Shown piece by piece: positions 9,151 through 18,794 of a DNA stretch of 64,000 nucleotides; within the stretch, counting starts at the first letter, position 1; each line of letters starts with the position of its first letter. The notes below the pieces were generated by a model. It was not told the DNA's origin. It saw only the letters and a program-made list of their open reading frames with translations, and did not search any database. Origin of the DNA: Flavobacteriaceae bacterium (GTDB taxonomy: Bacteria; Bacteroidota; Bacteroidia; Flavobacteriales; Flavobacteriaceae); the NCBI GenBank assembly GCA_026709415.1, contig JAPOSZ010000013.1, positions 22,065-86,064 on the forward strand, given 5' to 3'. A program made the position numbers and the translations under genes.

Positions 9151-9180
9151 CATTACATTTTAATCAAAAACTAATTTATA

Positions 9181-10053
9181 ATGAAAAACCTATTGATCAA
9201 AACACTAAGCCTTGGCTTTTTATCAATACTCCTATTCGTTGGTTGTGAGGATAATCAAGATGAAATCGATGCAATAGAAGCCCGAATTGACCAAATTATA
9301 GCACAAGATGTACAAAGTCAAATCGCGACTTTGGAGAACAAAATAAATAGCCTTCCTACATCTGGTGATGTGACAAAGCTTCAAAGTGAAATTGACAATT
9401 TAAAACAACAAATTGGAAATAGTCAAGAAGATTTAGATGAAGCAAATACGATTATAGAGGATTTGCGAAAGCAAATTGCAGAGCTAGAAAAAAAGGCGAT
9501 TGTCTCAAAAAAAATCGAAGATTTATTCGCTCCAGCTGCAGCGGTCACAAATCAACAAGGACCTCCTCCCCCTCCATCAGGAAAATTTGTCAAATTTAGT
9601 TTTGCAACTGGAGAAACAACCACGAGTGATACCCAATGGGATATTGCCTTCAGAACGACAACCATTCTTGTCAATGGTGGAAGCAAAACCGGTTCCAATG
9701 ATGAACCAGAGAGAACAGGTCAAGGGGGCGCGTATATAGTTGACGGACTTTTCAATGAAGTGAATATCGTTGATGAAAGCATATTTAAACAGGACACTAA
9801 AGAAGGACCAGCCATACCGACAGGCAGCGGGAACGGTTGGTACAACTATCAGCCTCCCCCTACGAACCTTATCAACCCCATTCCCGGAAAAGTTTTGGTA
9901 TTCAAAACCCACGATGAAAAATATGCGAAAGTTGAAATATTAAGTTTTTACAAAGGAGCACCAAACCAACCAAATGCTATCACTGATGAAGCTCGCTACT
10001 ACACGTTCAACTATGTCTATCAACCCAATGATGGAGAAACTAGTTTCGAATAA
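9181..10053 (+). CDS. HmuY-like haem-binding lipoprotein with coiled-coil stalk
   Basis: A 290-residue lipoprotein. The signal peptide ends at the lipobox Cys in LLFVGCEDN (Cys22). Residues ~27-110 form a heptad coiled coil (DEIDAIEARIDQI..., ALENKINSLPTSGDV, IEDLRKQIAELEKK). A Pro-rich hinge (GPPPPPSG, about 125) leads to a HmuY-type beta domain: KFVKFSFATGETTT, TQWDIAFRTTTILVNGG with the characteristic WDIAF, GQGGAYIVDG, and the final sheet KYAKVEILSFYKG...YYTFNYVYQP. HmuY proteins capture haem at the cell surface for a TonB-dependent receptor. No receptor gene lies nearby. A Fur-type box and -7 element sit directly upstream. The stalk is clearly homologous to the N-terminus of the broken lipoprotein gene on the opposite strand (10944-12188). 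Confidence 0.85.
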   Translation: MKNLLIKTLSLGFLSILLFVGCEDNQDEIDAIEARIDQIIAQDVQSQIATLENKINSLPTSGDVTKLQSEIDNLKQQIGNSQEDLDEANTIIEDLRKQIAELEKKAIVSKKIEDLFAPAAAVTNQQGPPPPPSGKFVKFSFATGETTTSDTQWDIAFRTTTILVNGGSKTGSNDEPERTGQGGAYIVDGLFNEVNIVDESIFKQDTKEGPAIPTGSGNGWYNYQPPPTNLINPIPGKVLVFKTHDEKYAKVEILSFYKGAPNQPNAITDEARYYTFNYVYQPNDGETSFE

Positions 10054-10609
10054 AAAAAACTTTCTTCGCTATTATAACAAGTTGCTTTTGACATTCTTTT
10101 TTTGAAGTCTAGAAATCATCTTTTTGTTTCATGTTGTATCGGTCTTTTTCCCCAAGAAACAAAGTGAAGGGACATTCATTTCATGTAAGGCAAACACTGG
10201 CATGAGAGAATGCTTGAAACATGCCAGACCATGATTCAAGGAAATGAGTTCGTCCACAATTATCAAAAGCGGTAGCACTCCAATAGGTGTTATCGTAGTA
10301 TAACTGATGGATTACAATTTGATGATGGTCGCTGCTGGAGCTCAAAACATATCCAGCAAACAAACGGTTTGTCACAATCTCGGCATCTCAACCACCAATG
10401 TTTTGATTGAAAAACGGATGCGATCGAAAAAAACTTTGAAATTGGCGATTTATCACCGTTTGATGTGTCTTTAAGGGTTTTAATCTCATCGTTGTGAAAA
10501 TCCTACATCCATTAGTTATTCAATAACATCAATATTATTGAGGTTTTTTCTATGTCACTTTTATTTCACTCTCAAGATTGAATCATTACAGACAGGAATG
10601 ATTGGTTTT

Positions 10610-10975
10610 TAGTTTTGACGCTATGAAACTTACGGATTAACCCGTCTACATCCTTTTTGACTCTTTTGGAACGAAATAAAGATATGACGGCACTTGTGCT
10701 ATTTCAATGTCTTACCATTGACATATATAGCATTCGATAGAATTGCAGAAATAATAGAGTTCAGTTTGACATCAACGCTACAAATTAGCACAAACTCGGG
10801 GTTCATTGGAAACGGATATCCGTTGCCCTATTTAACTCTTCTGAACGAATGCCATTGCTTTGTCAGTCGACGATATCAAGTTTTAAGCAACTCCAATTCT
10901 TTTTCGAGGTCATTCAACCTCCACTCTGTTGATAAGCGTCACATCATCTTTCCCCAGTATAGATGCCAGAGCCCA
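10610..10975. repeat. Diverged direct repeat, copy 1 (3' flank of the cache lipoprotein gene)
   Basis: This stretch aligns along its length with about 12455-12820. The longest shared blocks include CGATATCAAGTTTTAAG, GACATCAACGC/GGCATCAACGC and, at the end, the last codons of the cache gene (CAGTATAGATG versus CAATATAGATC). It covers the 3' untranslated flank plus the final codons of the gene read on the minus strand. Confidence 0.6.
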
Positions 10976-12188
10976 AGACAAAAGTCACAGGTGTGGCTCC
11001 ATACGGAACCGTAATCTTCACGGCATAACCGAGTTTTGGGGAACCTGTATCCTCGTCCCCAACGACACTAGGATCGTCGTAGTAATACTCGACAAATTTT
11101 TGTCCCTCCGTTCGCGCACCAACAATCAACTCCTCGATAAATCTTTTCCCATTGATATCGGTTCTTGAAAAGTTGGTCGATCTGTTTTCGAGATCGATAT
11201 TCGCCCCATGAAATAAATTGATATTTTGTTGACTAACAACCCATAAGTAGACAGAACCCGACTTAAAATAGCCTCCTTCTCGTCGGAAAGTGTTTTTGAA
11301 TTTAGCGAAAGGGACTGGAGTTGGGGATGCGAATCCATCAAGAATGACCTGCTTGACTCCTTCGACAAAGGTGATGAGTGTTTCACGGTCAACCACTTGC
11401 GATGCCGTGACTTCAGGTTTGGGCAAATCTATGTACTGATACGCCACATGAGAAACATCCTGCGAGTAACCCCCAACGAGCAGGACTTCCACCCCAGTGT
11501 ATTTTGGAGTGTATGTCACCGCATAAGCCGTCTTCTCTTCCCCGCCATCTAAATACTTGACAAATCCTCCCTCCGGTTGTCTTGCCACTTTGAAGAGTTC
11601 TTCAACGACCTTTTTCCCATTGTCATCCACGACTTCGAGTAGATTTTTGCTTTCTGCAGAGCGATCTGCTCCGTGGACAAAGGCTTCGCCAGTCTGTTCG
11701 AAAATGATGAGGAAAGTCGATCCTGAATTCAAATCGCTCCCCTCGGTTCTCATTTGTTGCCAGTAAATAGCGTCCTGGTCGATACCTGGGACTTTGATGA
11801 ATTGAGACCGATACCACTGGACAAAGGTCTTGAGGGTTTCTTCGTCCACAACGCCTTGAGCCGTCGGAGGATTTACTTCCAATTCTAATGCGGCAATTTA
11901 CTTTAGCAATGCATCAATCCTTGTATTGGCTTCTCCTAATTCTTCTTGAGTGGAGACACTTTGATTTTTTAACCCTGATATTTCACCTTGTAGTTTGGTG
12001 ACATCAGCAGATGATGGAAGACCTTTTATTTGGTTTTCCAATTGGGCTATTTTACTTTCTAATTGAGTCTTGAGACTTTGCAAACTACTAACTTGGGTTT
12101 GTAATTCTTTGATGTCATCCGCATCATCATTAGAACAAGATGCGAAAACAAATAGAGTGACTATTATGAATAATAAGAATCTCATCAT
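10944..12188 (-). pseudogene. Lipoprotein with coiled-coil stalk and two cache-like domains, broken by an in-frame TAA
   Basis: Read as one frame from 12188, the product would be about 414 residues. It has a signal peptide with lipobox Cys19 (FVFASCSND), a coiled-coil stalk (ELQTQVSSLQSL..., GLPSSADVTKLQGEIS, ELGEANTRIDALLK), then two tandem single-cache-type domains, each opening VVDEETLKTFV / VVDRETLITFV and including an F/L-H-GA motif (FVHGADRSAE, LFHGANIDLE). The stop at 11898-11900 is in frame; the reading continues IAALELEVNPPTAQ without shift. In the homologous HmuY stalk the same position is Gln (LRKQIAELE), so a single CAA-to-TAA change explains the break. As it stands only a 96-residue lipoprotein stalk can be made, unless the head starts separately at a TTG (11880-11882), which would be cytoplasmic. 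Confidence 0.75.
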
Positions 12189-12454
12189 GGTAAAATTAAA
12201 AAGGTTTGAGTATCTGATTTATGGCTTTATAGGTGATGATGGCACCCCATCGATGAACAATCGAATAGAGTGAATAAAATAAGCGTTCTGGCTGATTCGG
12301 CTTAGACAGAGAAAAGTATTGAACGTTCAAAGATTTGAAGTAGAGAAAAAACACTATTTTGAAAATTTTGTTAGTCCCATTTTTTACAGTCAGTTAAATG
12401 GATTATGATTGCTAAGCAAACGGCGAAGTTAACCTTTTTTATTTTAAAGCTCAT
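12189..12454. other. Upstream region of the cache lipoprotein gene
   Basis: About 265 bp with no gene. The promoter of the minus-strand cache gene should be here, but neither a CAAAnnTA (-7 box on this strand) nor a Fur-type palindrome like that of the HmuY gene was found. Confidence 0.35.
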
Positions 12455-12820
12455 TTGGCTTTCATACTTTGAAACTAAATCAATCCGGTTACAAAACCTT
12501 TGGCTCTTGTTTAATGAAATGAGATTCGACGGAACTTGTGATATTTCATATGTCTGACCATGGACATTTTGATTACTCAATAGAACTAAATGAATAACAA
12601 AATTCCATTTGGCATCAACGCATAAAATTTGAACGAGTTTTAGTTCGTTTGGAACTAAAATCCAAGGACCTAGTTTTAAGTTTTCTCAACCAGGGGTATT
12701 ACTTTGTCAATAAACGATATCAAGTTTTAAGTCACGCCAATTCTTTTTTAACGTGATATTTCAACCTCATTTGGCTGATAAGAGCTACATTACACCCCTC
12801 CCAATATAGATCCCTGGATG
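12455..12820. repeat. Diverged direct repeat, copy 2, carrying the tail of a lost gene
   Basis: Matches 10610-10975. At its distal end the minus strand reads GIYIG followed by a few codons and TAG, the equivalent of the GIYTGER stop end of the intact-frame cache gene. The preceding bases no longer keep the frame. This looks like the 3' end and flank of a second copy of the cache gene, of which the coding body has been deleted up to the EamA gene. Confidence 0.55.
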
Positions 12821-12902
12821 AAATAAAATAATTATTTCCTAACTCTGAAAAGTCATTGAAAATGCAAATGAGTATTCGTGATTCACTTAGTTTTTTTTGC
12901 CT

Positions 12903-13796
12903 TTATGCGGTTCTCGTTTTGGAAACCAAATAAACACCAACAATTACCAACAGAAATGAAACGACTTTGGTAAGATTGAGGTGATCATTTCCTGTCAACA
13001 AAGCAAAAGAAATAGCAATCACAGGTTGCACATAAACTAAGGAAGATACGACGGTTGGCGATAGGATTTTGAGAGCATAGACATTGAGAAGATAAACCAA
13101 AAATGTGGTTCCTAAAACCACAAAACCGATTCTCCAATAGGCATCAAAGGGCATACCGATCCATTGGATTTCTGAAAACTCGCCATAAGTAAAGGGGAGA
13201 GTTAAGAAAAAGCCAAAAAGAAACATCCATTTCATTAATGTGATGGTATGGTATTTTCGTGTCAATGGGGTGATGATGACCAAATAAATTCCAAAAGTCA
13301 AGGCATTACCTATCAGTAATAAATTTCCAAGAGGAATATTTGGAGCATTATAAATTAACGAAGCTTCTTCGGTTGTCACAAGCAATAAGATAGCTCCCAA
13401 TAGCCCCAAGCTAAGCCCTATTAATTTGAATGCTTTTAACTGTTCTTTGAGATAAAGAGTTGAAAGCAACACAACGATAATAGGCGTTGTGGTCACGATA
13501 ATACCACTGTTGATGGGTGTGGAAAACTCCAATCCTTTGAAAAAGGAAAGCATATTGACCCCCATTCCAAAAACACTCCCTATCAACAAGATTGGAAAGT
13601 CTTTTTTCTCAATCTTGGGAGCGCTAATAAATAAACTGACAATCCAAAATAATAAGGTGGCACCAGCGATACGAAGAAAAATAAAACCAAACCCACCAAC
13701 ATAATGAGGCATGACCTCTTTGGCTACAGTATGATTGATCCCGTAAATGAGTGTGGCCGTAAATGCAGCTAAAAGAGCAAGGGGTTTATTTTTCAT
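12903..13796 (-). CDS. EamA/DMT-family transporter
   Basis: A 297-residue membrane protein with about 10 helices built as two EamA repeats. The first runs from MKNKPLALLAAFTATLIYGINHTVAKEVMP to about residue 140, the second from NLLLIGNALTFGIYLVIITPL to the C-terminus. Family hallmarks include FLRIAGATLLFW in helix 2, NSGIIVTTTPIIVVLLSTLYLKE and SSLVYVQPVIAISFALL. It would export or exchange a small metabolite at the inner membrane; the substrate is unknown. The start codon overlaps the end of the ArsC-like gene by 11 bp, so the two are probably translationally coupled. Confidence 0.85.
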   Translation of the reverse strand: MKNKPLALLAAFTATLIYGINHTVAKEVMPHYVGGFGFIFLRIAGATLLFWIVSLFISAPKIEKKDFPILLIGSVFGMGVNMLSFFKGLEFSTPINSGIIVTTTPIIVVLLSTLYLKEQLKAFKLIGLSLGLLGAILLLVTTEEASLIYNAPNIPLGNLLLIGNALTFGIYLVIITPLTRKYHTITLMKWMFLFGFFLTLPFTYGEFSEIQWIGMPFDAYWRIGFVVLGTTFLVYLLNVYALKILSPTVVSSLVYVQPVIAISFALLTGNDHLNLTKVVSFLLVIVGVYLVSKTRTA

Positions 13797-14142
13797 TCAG
13801 AAAGTCCCTTGCTTGGGATACCGAGTGGGGACTATTGCCGGCAAAAACACGATTCTCATAAACTAAAAGAGGTCGAATCAATAGAGAGTAATGGTCAAGA
13901 ATCAATTCTTTGGTTTGGTCCTCATTTAAAGTTGCCGCCTTGAGGCCTCGTTTTTTTAAAACCTGAGAACGTTTATTGAGTAAATCTTTATAAGAACCAA
14001 CTAAAGTACGTAGATCATCCAATTCGCTTGGGTTAATAGGAGTCTTTTTGACATTGATTAATTCGATATCGCTAGAGATATTCCATTGATCCATAATCTT
14101 TTGACATGTGCGACAGGTGGATAAATAAAAGAGCTTTTTCAT
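13786..14142 (-). CDS. ArsC/Spx-family thioredoxin-fold protein
   Basis: A 118-residue protein of the ArsC/Spx/YffB family. The N-terminal strand MKKLFYLSTCRTC gives a CxxC (Cys10, Cys13) in place of the single catalytic Cys of ArsC. The domain continues with a helix (QKIMDQWNI), SSDIELINVKKTPI (the usual strand before the helical insertion), KDLLNKRSQVLKKRGL and a C-terminal RPLLVYENRVFAGNSP, the cis-Pro/C-terminal strand seen in arsenate-reductase-like proteins. It may be a glutaredoxin-coupled reductase or a regulator; true arsenate reduction is not shown, since no ars genes are nearby. It is the first gene of a two-gene unit with the EamA transporter. Confidence 0.8.
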   Translation of the reverse strand: MKKLFYLSTCRTCQKIMDQWNISSDIELINVKKTPINPSELDDLRTLVGSYKDLLNKRSQVLKKRGLKAATLNEDQTKELILDHYSLLIRPLLVYENRVFAGNSPHSVSQARDFLNEK

Positions 14143-14522
14143 AAAAGTGAATAGAGTCGCAAAGTACTATGAAATTTACCATTGGATACCATGAGCCATC
14201 TGATATAAAACGTCTCCATAAAGAGCGGTTGTACCGTCTACATAACTTGCAGAATATTCATACTCTGTACGCCAAATATCCCGCCAATAGAGGAACAATC
14301 CAAAGCATGCCTCTATGGAGCAGCTTTGCCCTATTTCTCAATTATATTTTGACTTTTTTCGAGTCCCGAGAAGGTTGCAGAACGGTTATCAAACACATTG
14401 GTACTGTTTTCAATGCAAGGGTCTTATTTCTTGAAACAAGACTTCGAACGTTATCGAGAGATTGATGCTATTTCAGTTCGTATCGGTTGATTTTCTATTC
14501 ACCATGTTTTGATGTCATGGAA
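14143..14522. other. Intergenic region before PUL 1
   Basis: About 380 bp. A 98-codon plus-strand frame (14169-14465) has no family resemblance and no supporting context and is not called. No terminator hairpin was recognised after the PL8 gene. Confidence 0.4.
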
Positions 14523-16943
14523 CTATTGGATGACATATTCCCTGACGATGGGTTTTCCTTCATAACCTGGTCCGCCGTTATCATCTTTGATATGAAGAGT
14601 TGTTTGGCCGTTTTTCACATTGAACTTTTCGCCTTCTATTGGAACGCCTAGAGTCAGCAGTATCTTTTTGTCAAGGGCTGTATCACCCAACTTTTTAAAT
14701 TTTATCGGATCGGATATACTGACCCTGAGCTTGCCGGAGTCTTTGACCAACGTGGCCAACATTGGTCTTGTGGAGGAAACAGTACCGAACCCTTCAATTG
14801 CCACTTGGCCCGCCATTTTGAAAACGATCATACAGGCCTCGGCTTGTTTGTCCAACACCGCTTGCACATGGTCCGTATTGCTTATAATGGCATATCGGGA
14901 GATATCATTATCCTGGATAAATTCCACGGGCACACTAGGAAATACCATATAAGATGCTTTTGCATTTTCCGGATCTTTGCCGTGATTGATTGCCAAAAGG
15001 AATGTTTTGTGACGGAACGCCTTACTCTTGTTATGTTTAAGAACTTCCTTGACATCGCCAGAACGCTCTTCAACAATGAGCCGAACATGGACCGTTTCTC
15101 CATGATTGACGGGGATGAAATAAGCAATACCATCATGCCAAAACCATCCGTTATCCTTTAATTCAAAGGTCAAGTCATGCGGTAATTTTTTATGGTTTAA
15201 TTTTTGTTCTTCTCCGTTTATAAAAGCTACGATGTCCCCATTCAATATTCTATTGTCCAATGAGGTCCATATTTCCTTGTTCTGCCCCCCGCTTATTCTT
15301 CGTATCCCGGAAGTGAGGTTGATGGCTCCTTGATCCACAAAAAATCCTGCTTTGGATGCTTCAACAGTTCCAATCGAAGTGTTGGCATGGCCTAAATCAA
15401 AAGCGAACAGACCAAAACGGCCATCGGTTGTTCCGTTACAGAATCGTGAAGTACCGGTCGTCATTTTTTGGTTTAATGTCTTATGGCCAAACTGTTCGGC
15501 CGTAACCCCAGGTAATGCTGACCACCGCAAGGCGGGACGTACTTTCCAGTATTCGCCACCCCGTTGCATGATGGGCATATGCCCACTAGACAAATGATAG
15601 TTTTGATCCCACTCGCTGGATTTGGTCAAGTTGCTCAATCCTTTATATCCAATGTACCAGCCTGGACGCCTATGCAGCAAGTACTCCCATTTCCAATAAG
15701 AGCGAGTCTCCGAGAGATTTTTGTCGTGGGTTTTATTCGCGACGTTGTTTCGTAACGTGATCAACTCATCGTGCCGCGATAAATATTGGGAATCCAAAGC
15801 CAATATTTCATTGATCATATCAAGTAGGGTTCCAGGAGAAATCTTGGCCTTGATTTTGCTGACTTGGGCAGCGTTCTTTCCGCCCACAATCCCTAAATCG
15901 AACCACTCATCTTCATAAACAACATACTGCCATTTATCGAGCATTTGGGTTTGATAGGTTTCATAATGTCGTTCTTTAAAGGCTAGTTTTGTTCCTTCAA
16001 GCATTTTCATTAGACCGACACTTCCTAAAAAATCGCCTTTACCGTAAGGCAGGCAGTAGGCTTGTGCCCCATGATGCCAAAAACCACCATCGGTCAGTGT
16101 CCCCATCCCCCCGGAATAATGTCTTCGGGGATCGTACTCAAAACCATCATATAAATGGTATTTCAGTTGGTTGAGGGCCATTTGACCACCTAGTTGGTAT
16201 TTTAAGAGAAAATGAGGGACAATATGGTTGAAGCGAGCCCGCCAATTAACCCCTCTATTTTGAGCTCCCACGGCTTCATCTATAATGTAATCGGTATAGT
16301 CTACAATACCCCAAGCCAGTTGTTTTGGATTCAGATTTCCCTTTTCGGCTTCCCTTAAAATGTAATCGTACAAACAAATCAAGATCCGATCAAGCTGGGC
16401 TAGAATCGGTGTCGCAAGATGGGAGGAGCGAAAAGTACCGAAACGCATGGTTAACCGCCAATAAGCTCGTTCAGGAGCGTAGTTATCCATATACCACTCC
16501 AAGCGTTTAACTATAAGAGGTTCTATCTCTTGTTGTAGTTTCTTATTGGATGTCGTTGCACAAAATCGAGCAAGTTGGTACAAATCGTCCAAAAACATGC
16601 CATGTGCGAGGTACTTTTCCCCTTCTTCTCTTTTTGGAGAAGGGAGGACTTTACTTTTGATAACCGAGGGATCGACATTTACCTTTTCAAGCCTCGGTCC
16701 ATCATGTCCGTTTTCGGCTATCTTGGATAAAATAGCCCTGGCTTCGTTTTCATTGGGGATTTTACTCTCGATGGTTTCCTTCGAAATGAGTTTAAATGGG
16801 CTACTTTCTCCATAAAGATAGTGTCGTTGTATGGTTTCAAAAATCTTTTCAATGCCCTTATCACTTTTTATGGACTGTCCATTTATTGATAAAGTAACAA
16901 CACACATGAAGCATGTAGCATAAGTTCGGAAATGCACTTTCAT
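14523..16943 (-). CDS. Polysaccharide lyase family 8 (chondroitin/hyaluronan lyase type)
   Basis: An 806-residue secreted lyase: signal peptide to about residue 22 (ending SINGQS), an (alpha/alpha) toroid catalytic domain to ~residue 380, then the super-sandwich and C-terminal beta domains. PL8 landmarks: GAQNRGVNWRAR (Asn region), the His/Tyr site in TDGGFWHHGAQAYCLPYG (around residue 290), and YHLSSGHMPIMQRGGEYW (Glu) followed by RWSALPGVTAEQ, the counterpart of the WDWxxLPGTT stretch of the family. These enzymes cut uronic-acid-containing glycosaminoglycans by beta-elimination. Length is close to the ~700-800 of AC-type members. It lies 281 bp downstream of SusD on the same strand and belongs to PUL 1. 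Confidence 0.82.
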   Translation of the reverse strand: MKVHFRTYATCFMCVVTLSINGQSIKSDKGIEKIFETIQRHYLYGESSPFKLISKETIESKIPNENEARAILSKIAENGHDGPRLEKVNVDPSVIKSKVLPSPKREEGEKYLAHGMFLDDLYQLARFCATTSNKKLQQEIEPLIVKRLEWYMDNYAPERAYWRLTMRFGTFRSSHLATPILAQLDRILICLYDYILREAEKGNLNPKQLAWGIVDYTDYIIDEAVGAQNRGVNWRARFNHIVPHFLLKYQLGGQMALNQLKYHLYDGFEYDPRRHYSGGMGTLTDGGFWHHGAQAYCLPYGKGDFLGSVGLMKMLEGTKLAFKERHYETYQTQMLDKWQYVVYEDEWFDLGIVGGKNAAQVSKIKAKISPGTLLDMINEILALDSQYLSRHDELITLRNNVANKTHDKNLSETRSYWKWEYLLHRRPGWYIGYKGLSNLTKSSEWDQNYHLSSGHMPIMQRGGEYWKVRPALRWSALPGVTAEQFGHKTLNQKMTTGTSRFCNGTTDGRFGLFAFDLGHANTSIGTVEASKAGFFVDQGAINLTSGIRRISGGQNKEIWTSLDNRILNGDIVAFINGEEQKLNHKKLPHDLTFELKDNGWFWHDGIAYFIPVNHGETVHVRLIVEERSGDVKEVLKHNKSKAFRHKTFLLAINHGKDPENAKASYMVFPSVPVEFIQDNDISRYAIISNTDHVQAVLDKQAEACMIVFKMAGQVAIEGFGTVSSTRPMLATLVKDSGKLRVSISDPIKFKKLGDTALDKKILLTLGVPIEGEKFNVKNGQTTLHIKDDNGGPGYEGKPIVREYVIQ

Positions 16944-17224
16944 TGGTTTGCTTTTGATGTTCTCTTTAGATTCAAAGTTTCAGTCTTAAACCAAGGAACA
17001 CTAAGTTTTTCCCGATAAGAAAGTCTCGTTTCCCATGACTAGATAGTTTCAATTCAAGGCAAAACAGAGACTCTTTGGCTAAGACAATCTTGCTCAAAAT
17101 TATAGAATTCAAACGAACCGTACAAGTCCCTATTCATTATGTAAAAAGAAACTTTTTGGCTTGTATAATCCAAAGTGTTCTACTTATAGATTATCAAATC
17201 AAAGGAACGCCGTAGCAAGTCAAT

Positions 17225-18757
17225 TTAATCAATTAAATGGGGCGATTTATCTAGTTCTCCCTGTGGAATGGGAGCAAAATAATTGGCAGGACTAGTATCT
17301 CCCAAAATAGGTCCCACAGGTTCTAATGGTGACCGATTTGCATTTGCTTCAGCAACTCGTTCCATTCTAGCTAAATCATCCCAACGTTTAAACTCTCCAG
17401 CCAATTCCCATTTCCTTTCTGTGTAGGCAAGTTCTGCTAAATCACCAGATGTTAAATCGACAGGTGAACTAGAGGTGTTTATATCATGTCCATAAGCTCT
17501 TCTACGCACTTTATTTAATGCTTCCCATGCATCACTAGAATTATCTCCAGATCTTGCTGTGGCCTCCGCATAGTAAAGCAATAAATCTGCATAACGCATA
17601 CTATAAGTGGTCATGTTGGTAGCGGAGTTAGTGGTACTAATCTCGTCTAAAAAACCAGTTGCTTTTAAATATAACGGATGAACTTCATTGACTCCACGTT
17701 GATTATCAACTAACTCATCCCATTGAAAGGTATTTCCACGATAAGTTACTTCAGTACGAAAAGTGGCCTCTCTTCTCGGTCCAGCAGGAAATTCATTAAA
17801 CAAAGTGTATTCTGGAAATACTTCGGCCCAACCTCTTACAGGCCAAGGATAACCCAATCTACCAGTATGTCTATTGGAATAACGACCACTTAAAGTAGCA
17901 TTGTGAGCTACCCCAAAAACAATCTCAGAATTAAATCGATTTTCATCTGAGATTGACCATAAAGTCATCATATCGGGAACAAGTGCAAAACCATGTGTCG
18001 AAGAGTTATCAATAACAGCTTTAGCACTAGTGGCCGCCATGGCATATTTAGAGGTGTCTTTTAAAGGCCAACCTGCCCAATGCATATATAACTTAGCCAA
18101 GTATGCTCTTGCCGATCCATTATTAGGACGTATCGCAGCGGGAACGCCGGGGTATTTATCTGGTAACAAACTCTCAGCCATTAAAAAATCACTTTCAACT
18201 TGATTGTAGATTTCTAATATTTCAGATTTAGGTAATTCCAAATTATCCGTAATGTTGTTATCTAACGGCATGGGCACTCTACCAAAAGTTCTAGTCAAAT
18301 GAAAATAGCAAAAAGCTCTTATAAAATAAGCTTCCCCAATGAAATAATTGGTCGTCTCATCTGTCCCCTCTATATTTTCTCTGTTGGCAATAATGTTGTT
18401 TGCTTCATTGATCGTTGTATAAAAAGGATTGTAGCTTAAAAATAGCCTGGAAGAGACGGAACTCAGTACCATTTGATCAGAATCTCGATATCCTTGTTTA
18501 TTCCATGCGCTATGCGCTGTAAGGTCATCCGCTCCATAAGCTCTTATCCAACAAAACCCCCATTGATTAGCCGCAGTAAATTGCCTATACATACCAGCAA
18601 CGGCTGCTTCTAATGCCGGATTAGAGTTAAGAGAGCCAGGATCTAATCTTGCCTCGGTTGGGTTTTCTTCTTCTAAAGTACAGTTGATACAAAAAGAAAT
18701 GAAACTAACTAAAGTGACTAGAGCAAGAAGACTTTTTGTGAATAGTTTAATTTTCAT
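17225..18757 (-). CDS. SusD/RagB-like glycan-binding lipoprotein (PUL 1)
   Basis: A 510-residue surface lipoprotein. The signal peptide ends in SFCINC with the lipobox Cys at residue 26, followed by acidic TLEEENPTEA. The TPR-like SusD core is evident: YRQFTAANQWGF, EAYFIRAFCYFHLTRTFGRVPMP (the classic SusD helix pair, about residue 145), ARAYLAKLYMHWAGWPL, and the C-terminal RYADLLLYYAEATARSGD...ALNKVRRRAYG followed by LAYTERKWELAGEFKRWDDLARM. It binds oligosaccharides above the SusC channel. SusC lies 37 bp upstream on the same strand, and PL8 follows. The nature of the ligand is suggested only by the neighbouring lyases: a glycosaminoglycan-like polymer. Confidence 0.93.
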   Translation of the reverse strand: MKIKLFTKSLLALVTLVSFISFCINCTLEEENPTEARLDPGSLNSNPALEAAVAGMYRQFTAANQWGFCWIRAYGADDLTAHSAWNKQGYRDSDQMVLSSVSSRLFLSYNPFYTTINEANNIIANRENIEGTDETTNYFIGEAYFIRAFCYFHLTRTFGRVPMPLDNNITDNLELPKSEILEIYNQVESDFLMAESLLPDKYPGVPAAIRPNNGSARAYLAKLYMHWAGWPLKDTSKYAMAATSAKAVIDNSSTHGFALVPDMMTLWSISDENRFNSEIVFGVAHNATLSGRYSNRHTGRLGYPWPVRGWAEVFPEYTLFNEFPAGPRREATFRTEVTYRGNTFQWDELVDNQRGVNEVHPLYLKATGFLDEISTTNSATNMTTYSMRYADLLLYYAEATARSGDNSSDAWEALNKVRRRAYGHDINTSSSPVDLTSGDLAELAYTERKWELAGEFKRWDDLARMERVAEANANRSPLEPVGPILGDTSPANYFAPIPQGELDKSPHLID

Positions 18758-18794
18758 GACACTAATTTTTTAACGTGAATAATTTGTTTTTAGA

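Noticed and set aside
11898..11900. Stop-codon recoding or selenocysteine-like reading in the cache gene
   Set aside because: TAA is not used for recoding in known bacterial systems, and other genes here end with TAA; a point mutation is simpler.
14169..14465. 98-codon plus-strand frame
   Set aside because: No family resemblance and no neighbour to support it; it lies in a normal intergenic gap.
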